Position numbers and translations under genes: made by a program. The notes under the pieces are model-generated. The model worked only from the letters and a program-made list of their open reading frames with translations, ran no database searches and was not told where the DNA came from. Shown piece by piece: positions 22,948-34,253 of a DNA stretch of 64,000 bases. The first letter of the stretch is position 1; the number at the start of each line of letters is the position of its first letter. The stretch covers positions 8,510,001 to 8,574,000 of the forward strand of contig CM040425.1 of the NCBI GenBank assembly GCA_022702705.1. The letters run 5' to 3'. The stretch is from Papilionanthe hookeriana x Papilionanthe teres (lineage: Eukaryota > Streptophyta > Magnoliopsida > Asparagales > Orchidaceae).

Positions 22948-25320
22948 GAGTTGGCTGGAGGGCCTTCCGGGGGAGTTAATGGCTAGGATCATCTGCTCTC
23001 GGCAAGGGAAGAACGGCTCCAATGGCCATTGGGCATGGGGCGGCTCGGCAGAGAGAATTTCGATGTTGGGCTCTCATGGTGCTCTCGGCCATGGCGATTT
23101 CGGTGGGCTGTGGTGGTCGGCCGGCCAGGCATGGGTCACCCTCAGGGTTAGTGAGGTCAGAGCTTGATTCCTGTGAGTTCAATTGATGGTTGTCATGTGT
23201 CAAGGTGGTGAATTGAAATGGAATTGGAAAAGGGTGATTTTGGCTTGGTTTGGGTCAACCCATGGTTTTGGGCTAGGTTCACCTCCCCATGGCCTGCTTG
23301 GCCTGAAGAGAAAGCTATTTGACTCAGCTTAATTAGTGGGGAGAAGTCACCATCCAAGTACGATTAGGCTTAAGCATGGTTTAGGGGAATCATGGGAGTG
23401 GTTAATCACTCTTAAGAGAATCATTAAAGGGTCCCCTCTTCTTGCCACTTTGGGTATGGTGAGGTGTCCAAGGCTTTCATGGCTCCCAAGTGGCTCATAC
23501 ATGGCTTCATGGCTCCATTTGGCTTGGGAAAAGTTAAGTCAACTTTCATGGAAAAGGGTTTATGGAATTTTGAAAATTTTGGGGTTATTTGATGGGATTT
23601 GGCATAATACCATTTTGGTTTGATTTTCATGATGAATTTAGCACTTAGGGAGTGATATTAATTGAGGATGAGATGAGATTGTAATGTGAGCTTTAAGGTG
23701 GACTTTGGGCTTTTGGGTTTGTTTTGAATGGGCTTTTAAAGTAGCTTGGGAAATGGGCTTTTAAATTTTAAAATGGGTTTTTTAGGATGAGGAGCCTTGT
23801 AGTGGTTGGGCCCAATGAGCGTTGAATGTTTCATGAGTTATTTTAAGTCAATGTGGTAAGGCTTGGGGTTGGATTGGGTTGAACTTGGGTCTCTTTGGTA
23901 AGGGGACGAAAATGGGTCAAATTGGGTTATCTTGGGCTAAGGTTGGGCTAAAGTTGGTTTTAATGTAAAATTAATGTTGATAAATGTTTATAGGTGTGTT
24001 ACAAAGAGTTTTCAACTTTGGTTGGGGTTCAATTTTGGGATTTGGGCTAAGTTAGGGTTAAGCTTGGGTTTAGGCTAAATTGGGGATTTTGGGTTTAGGT
24101 TGAATTTGAGTGGGGTTTGGGTCCAAATTTTGGGCAAATTATGTTATTTTTTTGTTTATGGAGATGTTAGGGAAGGTTTAGAAAAAGTTTGGGGTCAATT
24201 GGAGTTGAATTGGATTGGTTTGGATTAAGTTTGGGTTATGGGTCAAAATTGGGCTTTAAGCTTAAAAATGAAATTGGGCTCAAATGTCAATCAAATTGGA
24301 CTTTGATTTGGTCTCAATTGATATTGGGGATGTTGATTTGAAGTTTGGAATTGAATTGGACCAAAATTGAGGTCAATTGAGGTGGTTTGGTTTGACATTG
24401 GGTTCACTTGGGTTTAAAATGGGCTAAATTGGGGATTTTGGTAAAAGTGGGGTAAATTGGAAAAATTGGCCCATGGTGTAGTTTAACAAAATAAAATTGG
24501 GAATCTTTGGGATTTTCTGGAATTTTCTGGGAATTTTTGGAATTTTTGGATTTTTGGGTCAAGAGGGGCATTTTGGTAATTTGGAGGGTATTGGGGGTAT
24601 TTTTGGAAGTTTTGGTATTTTTGGCTGTAAATGATCAATTTGATTGGTGGGGAAATGTTCAAGGTTAATTTTGGAAATGTTTTGGGTGATTTGGAAATTT
24701 TGGTGGTTTTGGGTAGTTTCAAGGGCTTTTAGTAGGTTTGGTGGGTCCGGGGCCCCGGGGGTCAAAAATAGAAATTTTAGAAAAATGAAAATTGAGCAAG
24801 TGTGAGTGAAATGGAATCATTTTGGTTGAGCGAATCATTTTGGTTGAGCCATGAAGCCATATTAAGCCCATAGGAGCCATGAGAGGACTCATTTGAGGCA
24901 TTCACTATGTTGTTCCTAACCCTCTTAGCCAAGGGCCTAGGGTTAAGGTCCATCCATATGAATTATCTACATGAGTCAGGAAGTCAAGCTAGGCATGAAT
25001 AGTTTTAGGATTTGGAATGTGTGTGAAAGTGTAATGTGTGCAAGTGAACCCTCGCTGGACCAGGCCACCTAGGGTGATCCTAAGGCCAAAGAGTCCTATA
25101 GGGAACTCATCATTTAAACCTCCACATTTGATCTCAACCCTCTAGATGATTAAGGGTTTACAATCAAGCTTGTGGGGTTTGCAGGAAGTTAAGAAGTGGT
25201 TGAGTTTCTAAAGGGGTAGGTTCCATCTCTATTCCTCTAAGATAGTCAAAGGAAAAGCCTAAGGCTAGACCTTAAGTACTAAAGAGAGAAGAGAAGACCT
25301 CATCAAAAATGAGGTCAACA

Positions 25321-26450
25321 GACCTGAGTAAGTAAATTGCAGAAATAAGAAACTGCATTCCTTCCAATCTCTAATTTTCAGAGTGCCAAATCCCTTCCTC
25401 ATTTTAAATGGAATGGATGGTGTTTAAATTTCTTTTATACTTAATGTAAGCATGATAGAACTTAGTATTTCTATCCCCCTCAGTGAAGATGTCGAGAGAT
25501 GCTTTCTATTTTAAGAACTGTTCTTGTTTCTGAATAGCAATGACGAGGTGTTCCTGTGAATAAATAAGGGACTGCTCAACAGCTGAACCAGTGAGCATAT
25601 CATTCTCCCGATTGACTACCTTTTTCTCAGCATCCTCCACAACAAGGAATACATTGCCAAAAGTATTCCAACCCCACTGTCTAAGCTCTATACTCACCTT
25701 GATGTGTGAAGACATAGCTTAGCTCAAGGATCTAGGTGATCAGATTCAGACTAAAGGCTTAAAATAGTATGAAAAAAAGAATTATGAGTTGACCACATGT
25801 TAAGATATCTGAATGGAGGAGAATGACCACTAATAGGAATAGCAGCAATAGTCATCAATAATGCTCTATGATCAGATCCAGTAAGGGACAAATGTGTAAC
25901 AAAAGTAAGTAGAAAATAGAGCACCAATGGCCATTAACCAGGATCATATCAAGTCTCTCCCAAATCTTCCCCCTCTTCCAAGTAAAGACAGAGCCTTTAG
26001 AACCTAAATCAAATATTCTAGTAAGCTAGATGTTGTCATTAAATCCAGTCAACTTGGAAAAGTTACGAGTTCTTCCTCCAAATTTCTTTGCAAAACTAGT
26101 AATAAAATTGAAATCACCTTTCACCAGCCATGGGGAGGTCACACAACTGCCAATGTTATGAAGGCAGTCCCAAAGTTCCACCTTATTAGATTTCCTGCAC
26201 CCAACATAAATAAAAGAGGCAAAACTTGTGTGTCCACACAACTGAAATAAAAAATGAACAAATTAATGATGATCAACCAATACTGACTAAGTGATATCCG
26301 TTCAACTAAAAATCCAGTTTTTTTTTTTATTGTTATTAGAAAAGTGAGAAAATCCAGCAAACTTGCTAAGGAGTTTATCTGGGTATTTGTGAACTGTGGG
26401 TTGAAGGATGGCAATACACCAAAGATTGTGTTTGTTATTTAGATGAAGAT
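25321..26450 (-). pseudogene. LINE ORF2, 5' part: endonuclease and linker
   Basis: Continuation of the interrupted LINE. The open stretch 26241-26026 includes SPWLVKGDFNFI; the GDFN motif is characteristic of the APE-type endonuclease that nicks target DNA. The stretch 25715-25506 (RQWGWNTFGNVF, then a coiled Gln-rich segment) matches the helical linker before the reverse transcriptase of plant LINEs. Frameshifts and stops are frequent. The first five bases (GACCT) are the right copy of the TSD of the inserted solo LTR. Confidence 0.8.
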
Positions 26451-26811
26451 TTCTCTAATGGAAAGGGAATGAGAAATTATCCTGATATTCTAACAGAAAA
26501 GGTTAATCATAAGTGTGAGGTGGATGTGGGGAAGGTTGGGATCTTGACCTGGTTCTTCCTCTAGCAAGTTTAGAGGAAGAACCACTTAGTAAGTCCCCAA
26601 CAACAACAAGATAACAGGTAGCTAATAGTTTCTACACCTCTGATATATTTTTCTTTTTCTTCTTTGCTTTCTGGATTTGCCAATCACCATCCAAGGTATT
26701 TTGCATTTCAATTATCGCTTCATTTGCAAGGTTAGTGGGAGAGGCAGGAAAGTAATATGAAGTGCTAATAATCCCTGTCCCAGTGGATTTTCCAATAATA
26801 GCATCAGACTA
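26451..26811 (-). pseudogene. LINE ORF1-ORF2 junction region
   Basis: Expected to hold the end of ORF1 and the start of the endonuclease on the - strand. Only short fragments are readable. Confidence 0.5.
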
Positions 26812-27837
26812 TTACTTTTCTATCCCAAAAGATCTCTTAGCAGGAATGGTAACATTCTCCACAATTACCCCCACATGAGAGGTAATATGACTAGATGGAG
26901 GGACAACTTTCACCATATCTATAGCATCCCTAAAAACTATTTCTGAAGGGTCCCTTGCTTCCACTGAAGGGGAGACACCAGCAATAGCTCCAGAGATAGT
27001 AGGAGAGACAACAGTCTCCACAATCCCCCCAATAGGGAACACATCTCCTCTGGAAGTATTGGGAACTCTCTTAGAAGGGGGGTGAAGCCTAAAGCATCTC
27101 TCCCTCGTATGCCCAAACATTTTACAATGGTAACAATAATAAGGCCTTTGCTCCATCACCACCCCTTGCCAAGCTCCATCCAGAGCTGAGCCAACCCAAA
27201 CTCTATTAACTTTTGGTAAGGTAATGTCTCTCTCAACAAGAAATCTAGCAGCAGCAGGACTTGCCTTGTTATAAGTGGGGGCATCCAGCTTCAGAGGAGT
27301 GCCAAGGGATCTAAAAATTTGGAATAACACATTCTGTTTGAAAATCTGTAGCGTAGGCCTAGAAATTTAACCAAATATGTACCACAGAGGGCTCCTTACT
27401 TGGGTCAAAATCTAGAGTCCACTTCCAGATCTTCATTTCTGTCCCAGAAATAATAATGGATTGGTTAGCAAATAGCCTAGCATAATCCTCCTCAACAGTG
27501 AGTTGTATCAATAAGTGTCTAACATCAAGTAAGCCCACCATCCAAGCTCTAGTGAAGTGAAAAGAGTCAAAAAAGTTTCTATTCAGCTCCATTTTAGGGT
27601 GACCCAGGGCAAATTTACCAATTAAGGTTAACTTTACCTCATCATTAAGTTCAACAAGTTCTTGTTCAGAAAAAAATAAAGATAGGTAAGACATCTTTCA
27701 CACCTAGTGGATTAATAAAGAGACAAGCCCCTCTTCCTGCTGCCACATCATGTAATTCTTGGGGAAACACCAAGCGTTCTAGGACTTTTAAGATTTCATT
27801 GACTTTACCTACCACTCCCGCATATGTGGCTTTAGAA
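26812..27837 (-). pseudogene. LINE ORF1 (DUF4283-like domain and CCHC zinc knuckle)
   Basis: ORF1 of plant L1-type LINEs binds the element RNA. On - the N-terminal DUF4283-like domain lies at 27694-27359 (KLTLIGKFALGHPKM, DVRHLLIQLTVEEDYARLF). After a frameshift at about 27345 the second half is open at 27330-26812. This has a zinc knuckle C-x2-C-x4-H-x4-C (Cys66, Cys69, His74, Cys79, in YYCYHCKMFGHTRERCF) and a Pro/Ser/Val-rich tail. Sequence upstream of about 27700 is ORF1 N-terminus or 5' UTR, cut at 27837 by the Athila-2 LTR. The domain pair is characteristic. Confidence 0.85.
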
Positions 27838-28017
27838 TGATATACCTAAAATATATAGTATTTTTATGCACTTTTTTATACCTATTTTTAATGATATTTC
27901 AGTTTAATGGAAGGTATTTGGTGTTTTTCTTACAGGTATGATGAAAATAAGTGATTATGATAAAAGGAGCAAAATTGGATAAAATTTGGAGCAAAAAATG
28001 AAAAAACGAAAAATGGA

Positions 28018-28060
28018 CACTGGCGGCTAAGTGTCGCCTGATCGGCACTCAGGCGCCATA
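28018..28060 (+). promoter_or_regulatory. GC palindrome cluster in Athila-2 LTR U3
   Basis: CACTGGCGGCTAAGTGTCGCC followed by GGCACTCAGGCGCCAT, about 180-220 bases from the LTR start. Related to, but not identical with, the cluster at 12698-12740. Confidence 0.55.
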
Positions 28061-29522
28061 GTTATAAAAATCAAATTTAATCAAATTTGGCGTCATTTCC
28101 AAGGCGTGTTTGAGGCAACTTTTGATGGTAACCTCCTTAACTTCCTTTTAGCGGCAGAAGTGATCCAATGGATGCAAGGTTTGGTGGATATATTAAATCG
28201 GGACACAATTTGAAGAGACACTAAGGCACCTTTTGGATTATTATTAAAATTATGTCATGTAATTTGCATGGGAGTTTTTTTTTTGAAGAAGGAGAGTCTT
28301 TTAGAGTTATTACAGAGTTGAGAGAGTGTGTGAGGGAGAGAAATGAGTAGGTCTAGGAGTAGAGAGTAAGAAAGGAGAAAGGGGTTAGAGTGAAGCCTTC
28401 TTCTCACCAATTCTCTTCATTCATTTTATTTAGTTTTTATTGAAGTTTGAAGTCTGTTTCTGGTTCATCAGAGTTAGGCAACCAACTTTGAGGAGTGTTT
28501 TAGTGGAAAGTCAAGTTTCAAAGAAACTTCTGGAGTCTTGTGGAGAGAATTTTTAGATAAGTGTTTACTTCTGTTTTTATATTTAGTTTTTAATTAAAAC
28601 TTATTGTGTTTTCATTATGATTTCTATTTTCAAATCAATGTGTGATTATGTTTTCTCCATGAGTTCTGAGTAGTTTTCTTTATCTTTTTCTTTCTTAAAT
28701 GACGAAGTAATTAAATTATGTAGGATTGTTGTGGAATGTATAAGTGTTTAAAGTTGGAATAAGTTGTGAAGATTTAATTCCAAGAACTTAACTTACTTCT
28801 TAATTTAGCCAGTTAAGATGTTAAAATTTGTTGTGAGATTATGTAAGATCCAATGCAGTATTGTCTCAAAAAATAATTGGTAAAAATCACATACAATTAT
28901 ATGGGTGAGAATTGTAGTCCATATAATTTAATGCAAATATATTAGGAGATATATTTTTAACGGGGAGTAAAACTAGAGGACTTTAGAGTGACAAGCTAAA
29001 GCCCCCTAATTTGGTTTGATATTTTAAATTTTGTTATGAGAAGTTATCCCCCAGGTGGAGGTAATCGAGGGAACTCTAGAGGGAGAACTGGTATCTTCCC
29101 TGCCTAACCATTTTCAAAATTTTAAAATTTCAAATTAACCAATGTTCTTTATAGAATCAAGTAAGGGTAAAGAATAAATTTGCTCCTATTTTTCACAACA
29201 CATTTAAATACTTCCACAACAATACATTCATAATTATTACTGCATTATAAGAGTAAGAAAAAGATATTTTATTTCCTAGTGTTTTATATCGTGTTTTAAA
29301 GTTATGATAATTTTAATTTCCTGCTTATCTTTTTATCAAAAGTACCAAAAACAACTTTCAAACTTTACAAATCAAAACATACTTTCAAAAGTCATTTAAA
29401 AAGTAAAAATATAATTTTCTTATTTCTTTAAAAAGTTTTTACATTTCCCTGTGGGTTCGATATCTCGAGGCTTAATCAGAAAGTCCTATATTACTTGATA
29501 AACAATACGTATACTTGCGTAG

Positions 29523-31371
29523 TGATCCATGAAAAAAATAACTATTTTTATGCCTTGATTTTTATCAAAATTTTAAGGATATTATGCTTTAATGAAAGGT
29601 ATTTTTGTGTTTTGTATGTAGGTGATGCAAAAAAGTCCAAGAAGGAAAAAAAGATGAAAAATGAGCAAAAGGAGCAAAAATGGAGCCAAAATGCAAAATT
29701 GTCAAAATAATTGACCTGGCGCCTAGGCGCTAGAATCCGACGCCTAAGCTCCAGGTTGATACGGAATTCTGTAAGATTTTTGACGACTTTTGGACGGTTA
29801 TTTTGACTGTGTTAGTGGTTATTGGACCATCTACAAGATTGGCAGTTATTCCTAGATTATAGGACAAGTGATACATTGTATTTGGACACTTGGAAACGGT
29901 TAGGATCGCGAAGAGGTGCAACCCAAAGTGAAGAGGTGCGAAGAACTGGACGCAGAGTCCGGACACACCTTCTAGAAGATTCATTGAACATGGACACATT
30001 TTGAAGAGGTACCTCAAGGCAACTCTTGAAGCCTATAAATAAGAGGTTAGTCCTTCAGAGAAAAACGCCCATAAACCGCCCAAGCCCACGATCAGCCATA
30101 AACCGCCCAACCCACAACCCAACCAAAAACCACCTAGCCCCATAGTTCCATTTAGAGAGAGAAATCAGAGAAATATTTTAAGGGTCATATTTATAGTTTC
30201 TTTTATTATTTAGTGAGTTTATTTTAGAGTTTGTATTGAGAGTATTTGAAGAGTCGGTGCTTTTGAAGTCTATTTACTTTGGAGTCAGAAAGATTCTGAG
30301 GTTTAGTTGGAGAAACACTTGAGATAAGTATTTGTCTTTTCATTTAAAGTTTTATTTATATGTTTTGTTTTTTAAATTCAATGTGTTCTGAGTAGTTACT
30401 TAACTTTCTTCTTTCAATTATGAAAAGATAAATAAGATAATATAAAATTCGTTGGAGAATTAAAAACTATATATATATTTTAAACATTGTGATGATATTA
30501 ATACCGAATCTTAATTTATTATTTACATTGGCTATTTAAATTGTTAAAATCTGTTGAAGAGTTTTGAGACCTAGAAGGAGATAAACTCTTAACTAGTAGA
30601 TATCACATGAATCCTTGGGTAGTCGAAGGCCATGCGTGGGTTATTCAAGGTGAAGTGCAAATAAATAGGAAGATATTATTTAATAGGCGTAGAATTGATA
30701 TATTTTTAGAGTGACGGGCTAAATTCTTGTAATTTGGTTTATAGAGAAGGAAAGGGTCACTAGTAGGGCCGACCATAGCCACCCTTGGACATCTAGTAGT
30801 GTGAGCCTAGATTAACCCATTCTACTAAACAATACATCCGGACACGATCTATAGATTAGCCAATGTTCTTTATACTATCGAGCGAAGGTAAAGAATATGA
30901 ATGCTTCTATTTGGCACAATACCATAAATTTATATTCTTCATGAATATTACATTATCTAAAAAGTGTTGGATTAATTGAAAGGAAGAAAGTTATTTGCTT
31001 ATTTTTATTTACATCAATCATAACTTTATTACTGCTTTATTTCTGCATCTAGTAAATTAAATATCAACTTTTTGATTTTAAAAGAAATACATAAATATAA
31101 AATCAAAATATTTAAAAAATCTATAATCCTCCTCGTGGGATCGATATGGGAGTCTTTATTTAAAGCCATATATTACTTGAAGCGATACATATACTTGCGT
31201 AGTACCCCTAGTGTGTAAAATATTTTCCATAAAATTATATTTGTATACACTAGCCGCTATTATTATTTGAGTTAAAGTATTGACTGTATCATATTTTTGA
31301 TAGCATAAATTACTGCATTGTTTGGCGATTGCAAACTAAGATTTTGGTGCATTGCTGCGGATCGAGAGTCA
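29523..31371 (+). mobile_element. Solo LTR of a different Athila-like family (1849 bp)
   Basis: Starts TGATCCATG and ends GAGAGTCA, flanked by the 5-bp TSD CGTAG (29518-29522 and 31372-31376). It contains GGCGCCTAGGCGC at 29718-29730, TATAAATAAG at 30034-30043, a C-rich leader (near 30060-30150, ACCGCCCAAGCCCA), a conserved AGATAAGTATTTG block near 30321, and ATACATATACTTGCGTAGT near 31186. No coding sequence. The last 55 bases include two primer-site-like motifs (31321-31334 and 31341-31360). Confidence 0.88.
29716..29755 (+). promoter_or_regulatory. GC palindrome cluster in the 1849-bp solo LTR
   Basis: CTGGCGCCTAGGCGCTAG then GACGCCTAAGCTCCAG, about 195-230 bases from the LTR start and about 280 bases before TATAAATAAG. 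Confidence 0.55.
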
Positions 31372-31448
31372 CGTAGTATCCCATATTATAAAATCATAAT
31401 TTTCATATATAAATCATAAGCACATATATTTGTCAGAGATCAAGTTTT

Positions 31449-31465
31449 TGGTGTCGTTGCTGAGG
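31449..31465 (+). promoter_or_regulatory. Primer binding site of Athila-2
   Basis: TGGTGTCGTTGCTGAGG begins six bases after the LTR end, the same spacing as in Athila-1. Confidence 0.7.
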
Positions 31466-31570
31466 AAATTAATTAAAACTGCATTTTTAAAGAAAATTAA
31501 GAAAAATTTAAATTTTTTACCTTTTTTTGTTTTTGTTAGTCTGTTGTGTTTTGTTTTATTTTATTGTTGT

Positions 31571-33345
31571 ATGCGTAGTTCAGGTTCTAAGGGACTTGTG
31601 GCTTATGATTCTGAATCAAAAAATTGAAAAATATAGAAAAAGATAAAAATATTCAAGAAATGGCAAATCATCATAATCAAAATGTTGGCATCCATCAAGA
31701 ATTTAGATCTTTAGGAGATTGTACTAACCCTACAGTGGATGAACTTCATGGTAATATTCAACACCCTACTGTAGCTACTAATTCCTTTGAGCTTAAACCT
31801 GCTATTATCCAAATGGTGTCTAATAATCAGTTTAAGGTAGCAACAAATGAAGATCCTAATTTGCATCTTGCTAATTTTCTAGAGTTGTGTGCTACTTTTA
31901 AATATGATGTTATTTCGGATGATGCTATGAGACAGACTTTTTCCTTTCTCACTTAGGGATAAAGCTAAGATATGGTTAAATTCGATAACACCTGGATCTA
32001 TCCGAACTTGGGGTGATTTAGCACAAAAACTCTTTACCAAATATTTTCCACCATTTAAGACTGCGAAGTTGAGAAATGATATTAAATCTTTTTATTAGTT
32101 TGAAGGTGAATCAATATATGAAGCATGGGAAAGATTTAAAGATCTCTTCAGGAAATGTGCACATCATTTGATACTAGATTGGTTAATAATTCAAACCTTT
32201 TACAATGGATTAGTTGGATCTCTTAGATCAATTATCAATGCTGCTGGTGGTGGATCATCAACGTCTAAACAGTTTTCTGATGCTTATGCTTTAATTGAAG
32301 AATGGCTACTAATAATTTTTAATAGCCTTCTGAAAGGTTAAATCCTGAAAAGGTAGACAGTGTTCATGAAAATGATGCTTTTGCAATGTTAGCAAATCAA
32401 GTTGCTACAATTTCAAGGAAGATAGACCAATTTGGGATGAATTTTTCTCAGCCAAATTTCATGATTGAAGAAAATTCATTAGGCCAAATGGTTGATTCTT
32501 ATTCTTCAACAGAAACTTTGAATGCTATAAGCATGCCTAATAACCCATATTCCAATTATTATAACCCAAGTTAGAAGAACCACCCAAACTTTAACTGGAA
32601 TACCAATAATTAGGGTGGTATTAATCAACAATGGGGGAACCACCAAGTAAACCCATTAGGGAATTGGAACAATAAAGGAAATAATAATTATAGACTAACA
32701 TATCCTTCAGGTTTTAACAATGCTTTACAATTAAAGGAGAAGAAGTTGTCTATTGCAGAAGTGGTGTCACATATGGGAAATCAATTGCAAATTCAAGGAG
32801 CAACCATCAAAAATATTGAAAATCAATTGAGGAAAATTGCAAATTCATTAAGAAATAGATCCCAAGGAATGCTTCCAAGTAATACTGAAGTGAATCCAAG
32901 AGAAAAGAATAAAAAGCATGTAAAAACAATTTAACTGAGAAGTGGAAGAGAGTTGGAAGGTAGAGTTCTGAAAGAAACTGAAGTAGAGAAAGAAGAGATT
33001 GAAGAACCAAAAGAGGACGCTCTAAAATGTTTTGAAAGACCAATTTCTCCACCTAAAGTTGATTTGGAAAAGCCACCACCACCATTTTGTCAGAGACTTC
33101 ATCAACAAAAGTTGGATAATCAATTTTCAAAATTCTTGGAGATATTTAAGAAGCTTACCATTAATATTCTATTTGTTGAAGCCTTAGAACAAATGTCAAG
33201 CTATGTGAAATTTTTGAAGGATATTATCAATAAAAATAGGAATTTTGAAGATAATGAGATAGTTGCACTTAGTGAGGAGTGCAGTGCAATAATTCAGAAG
33301 AAGCTTCCTGAAAAGCTTAAAGATCCTGGTAGTTTCACAATTTAA
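31571..33345 (+). pseudogene. gag: Athila-2 gag
   Basis: Same protein as in Athila-1, starting MRSSGSKGLVAYDSES at 31571. The frame breaks near 31620 and resumes at 31624-31956 (MANHHNQNVGIHQEF, LELCATFKYDVISDDAMRQ). The capsid core is then in shifted frames with stops near 31957 and 32097. It recovers at 32386-32574 (IDQFGMNFSQPNFMIEENSLGQMV) and again at 32746-32934 and 32953-33345 (KFLEIFKKLTINILFVEALEQM, EECSAIIQKKLPEKL). It keeps the segment around 32040-32070 that is deleted in Athila-1, so the two copies decayed independently. Confidence 0.87.
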
Positions 33346-33825
33346 TGTACAATCGGAGACATATTCTATGGAAAAGTTTTATGTGATTTTGGTGCAAGCA
33401 TTAACCTTATGCCTCTATCAATATTCAAAAGACTGGGATTAGGAGAAATAACCCCAACTACTGTAACTCTGCAATTAGCAGATCGTTAGATCACATATGC
33501 AAAAGGAGTTATAGAAGATGTTCTGGTTAAAGTGGATCAATTTATCTTTTCTGTAGATTTCATTGTGCTTGATATGGAGGAAGATAAAGAGATACCCATC
33601 ATTTTGGGAAGACCTTTCCTAGCCACAGGCAGAGCAAGAAAAGGGGAATTAACGATGAGGGTTAATGATCAAACTGTTATATTCAATATTTCAAAATTGA
33701 TGAAATATCCTGCAAGAGGTAAAGATGAACGTTATAAGATGGATGTTATTAGATATTTGAGCGAATGTCATTTCAAGTCAACTTATGAAGAAGAACCTAA
33801 AAGAGAAGAATTGGAACATAAGTAA
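33346..33825 (+). pseudogene. PR: Athila-2 aspartic protease
   Basis: The catalytic loop reads CDFGASINLMP (Athila norm DLGAS; here Phe replaces Leu). IIILGRPFLATGRA-type sequence follows near 33600. Stops occur at 33343-33345, just before the domain, and at 33487-33489. The final part is open from 33532 to 33825. Confidence 0.85.
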
Positions 33826-34253
33826 GAAGAGGAGTTACATCATTCTGAAGATTTTTAAGGGGAAGAGTTAAATTATGTTCATGAAAATTTTGAATTTTTG
33901 GATATGAATGAAAAAGATGAATCTTATGGTCTGTCAATTGAGAAACCTCTTGAACTTGAGTTAAAAATGCTTCCTGGTCATTTGAAGTACATTTTTTTGG
34001 GTGAGTCCTCAACCTTGCCTGTTATAATTTCATCTCAATTGACTGAAAAAGAATAAGAGAGTTTGCTTAAAATTTTGAAGAAGTACAAGAAAGCCTTTGG
34101 ATGGCCAATTGCTGATATTAAAGGAATCAGTCCTTCAATTTGTATGCACAAAATTCTTATAGAAGATAATTGCAAACCTCAGACTGATCCCCAAAGGAGA
34201 TTAAATTCTATCATGAAAGATGTTGTTAAGAAAGAAATTCTAAAGTGGTGGGA
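33826..34253 (+). pseudogene. RT: Athila-2 linker and N-terminal reverse transcriptase stub
   Basis: A Glu-rich linker with stops is followed at 34063 by LKILKKYKKAFGWPIADIKGISP, the start of the reverse transcriptase fingers. The match to Athila-1 ends at about 34253, where an LTR in the opposite orientation begins. The last five bases, TGGGA (34249-34253), are the expected TSD of that insertion. Confidence 0.82.

Larger units (their letters stand above)
17930..25320 (-). mobile_element. Tat-type solo LTR, 7391 bp
   Basis: Runs from TGTCGGCATATTT to AATGAGGTCAACA and is flanked by the 5-bp TSD GACCT inside a LINE. It is collinear over its whole length with the solo LTR at 39507-46972. Both ends, but not the middle, match the 3' LTR of the Tat element at 37101-51094, so it is an LTR and not a gene-bearing element. 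It has no coding sequence. Read on the - strand the order is U3 (25320 to about 22900), TATTTAAA at 22947-22940, a GC-rich leader, then a very long AT-rich R-U5. A TTAAT-type low-complexity array occupies about 20078-20390. It presumably arose by recombination between the two LTRs of a full element. Confidence 0.9.
27838..31442 (+). repeat. Athila-2 5' LTR (about 1750 bp, split by a solo LTR)
   Basis: TGATATACC to AGAGATCA. The LTR proper is 27838-29522 and 31377-31442; the middle is another element plus TSD. The GC cluster is at 28018-28060. The TATA region at 28236-28248 is less clear than in Athila-1. Near its 3' end this LTR lacks the extra primer-site-like copies seen in Athila-1. Confidence 0.88.
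27838..34253 (+). mobile_element. Athila-lineage element of the same family (Athila-2), 3' part lost
   Basis: A + strand copy collinear with Athila-1 through LTR, primer site, gag, protease and the first 60 or so codons of reverse transcriptase. It then stops at 34253 against an inverted LTR. Its remaining 3' part should lie beyond the right edge of the window, or is lost. The 5' LTR starts TGATATACC at 27838, directly against LINE ORF1. Both Athila copies therefore sit in LINE sequence, but their flanking pentamers differ, so they are separate insertions. Confidence 0.9.

Noticed and set aside
22166..23203. Several short ORFs in a GC-rich stretch, considered as a host gene exon
   Set aside because: The stretch recurs at 43.8-44.8 kb within a TSD-bounded LTR and is the LTR promoter and leader region; frames are not conserved between the copies.
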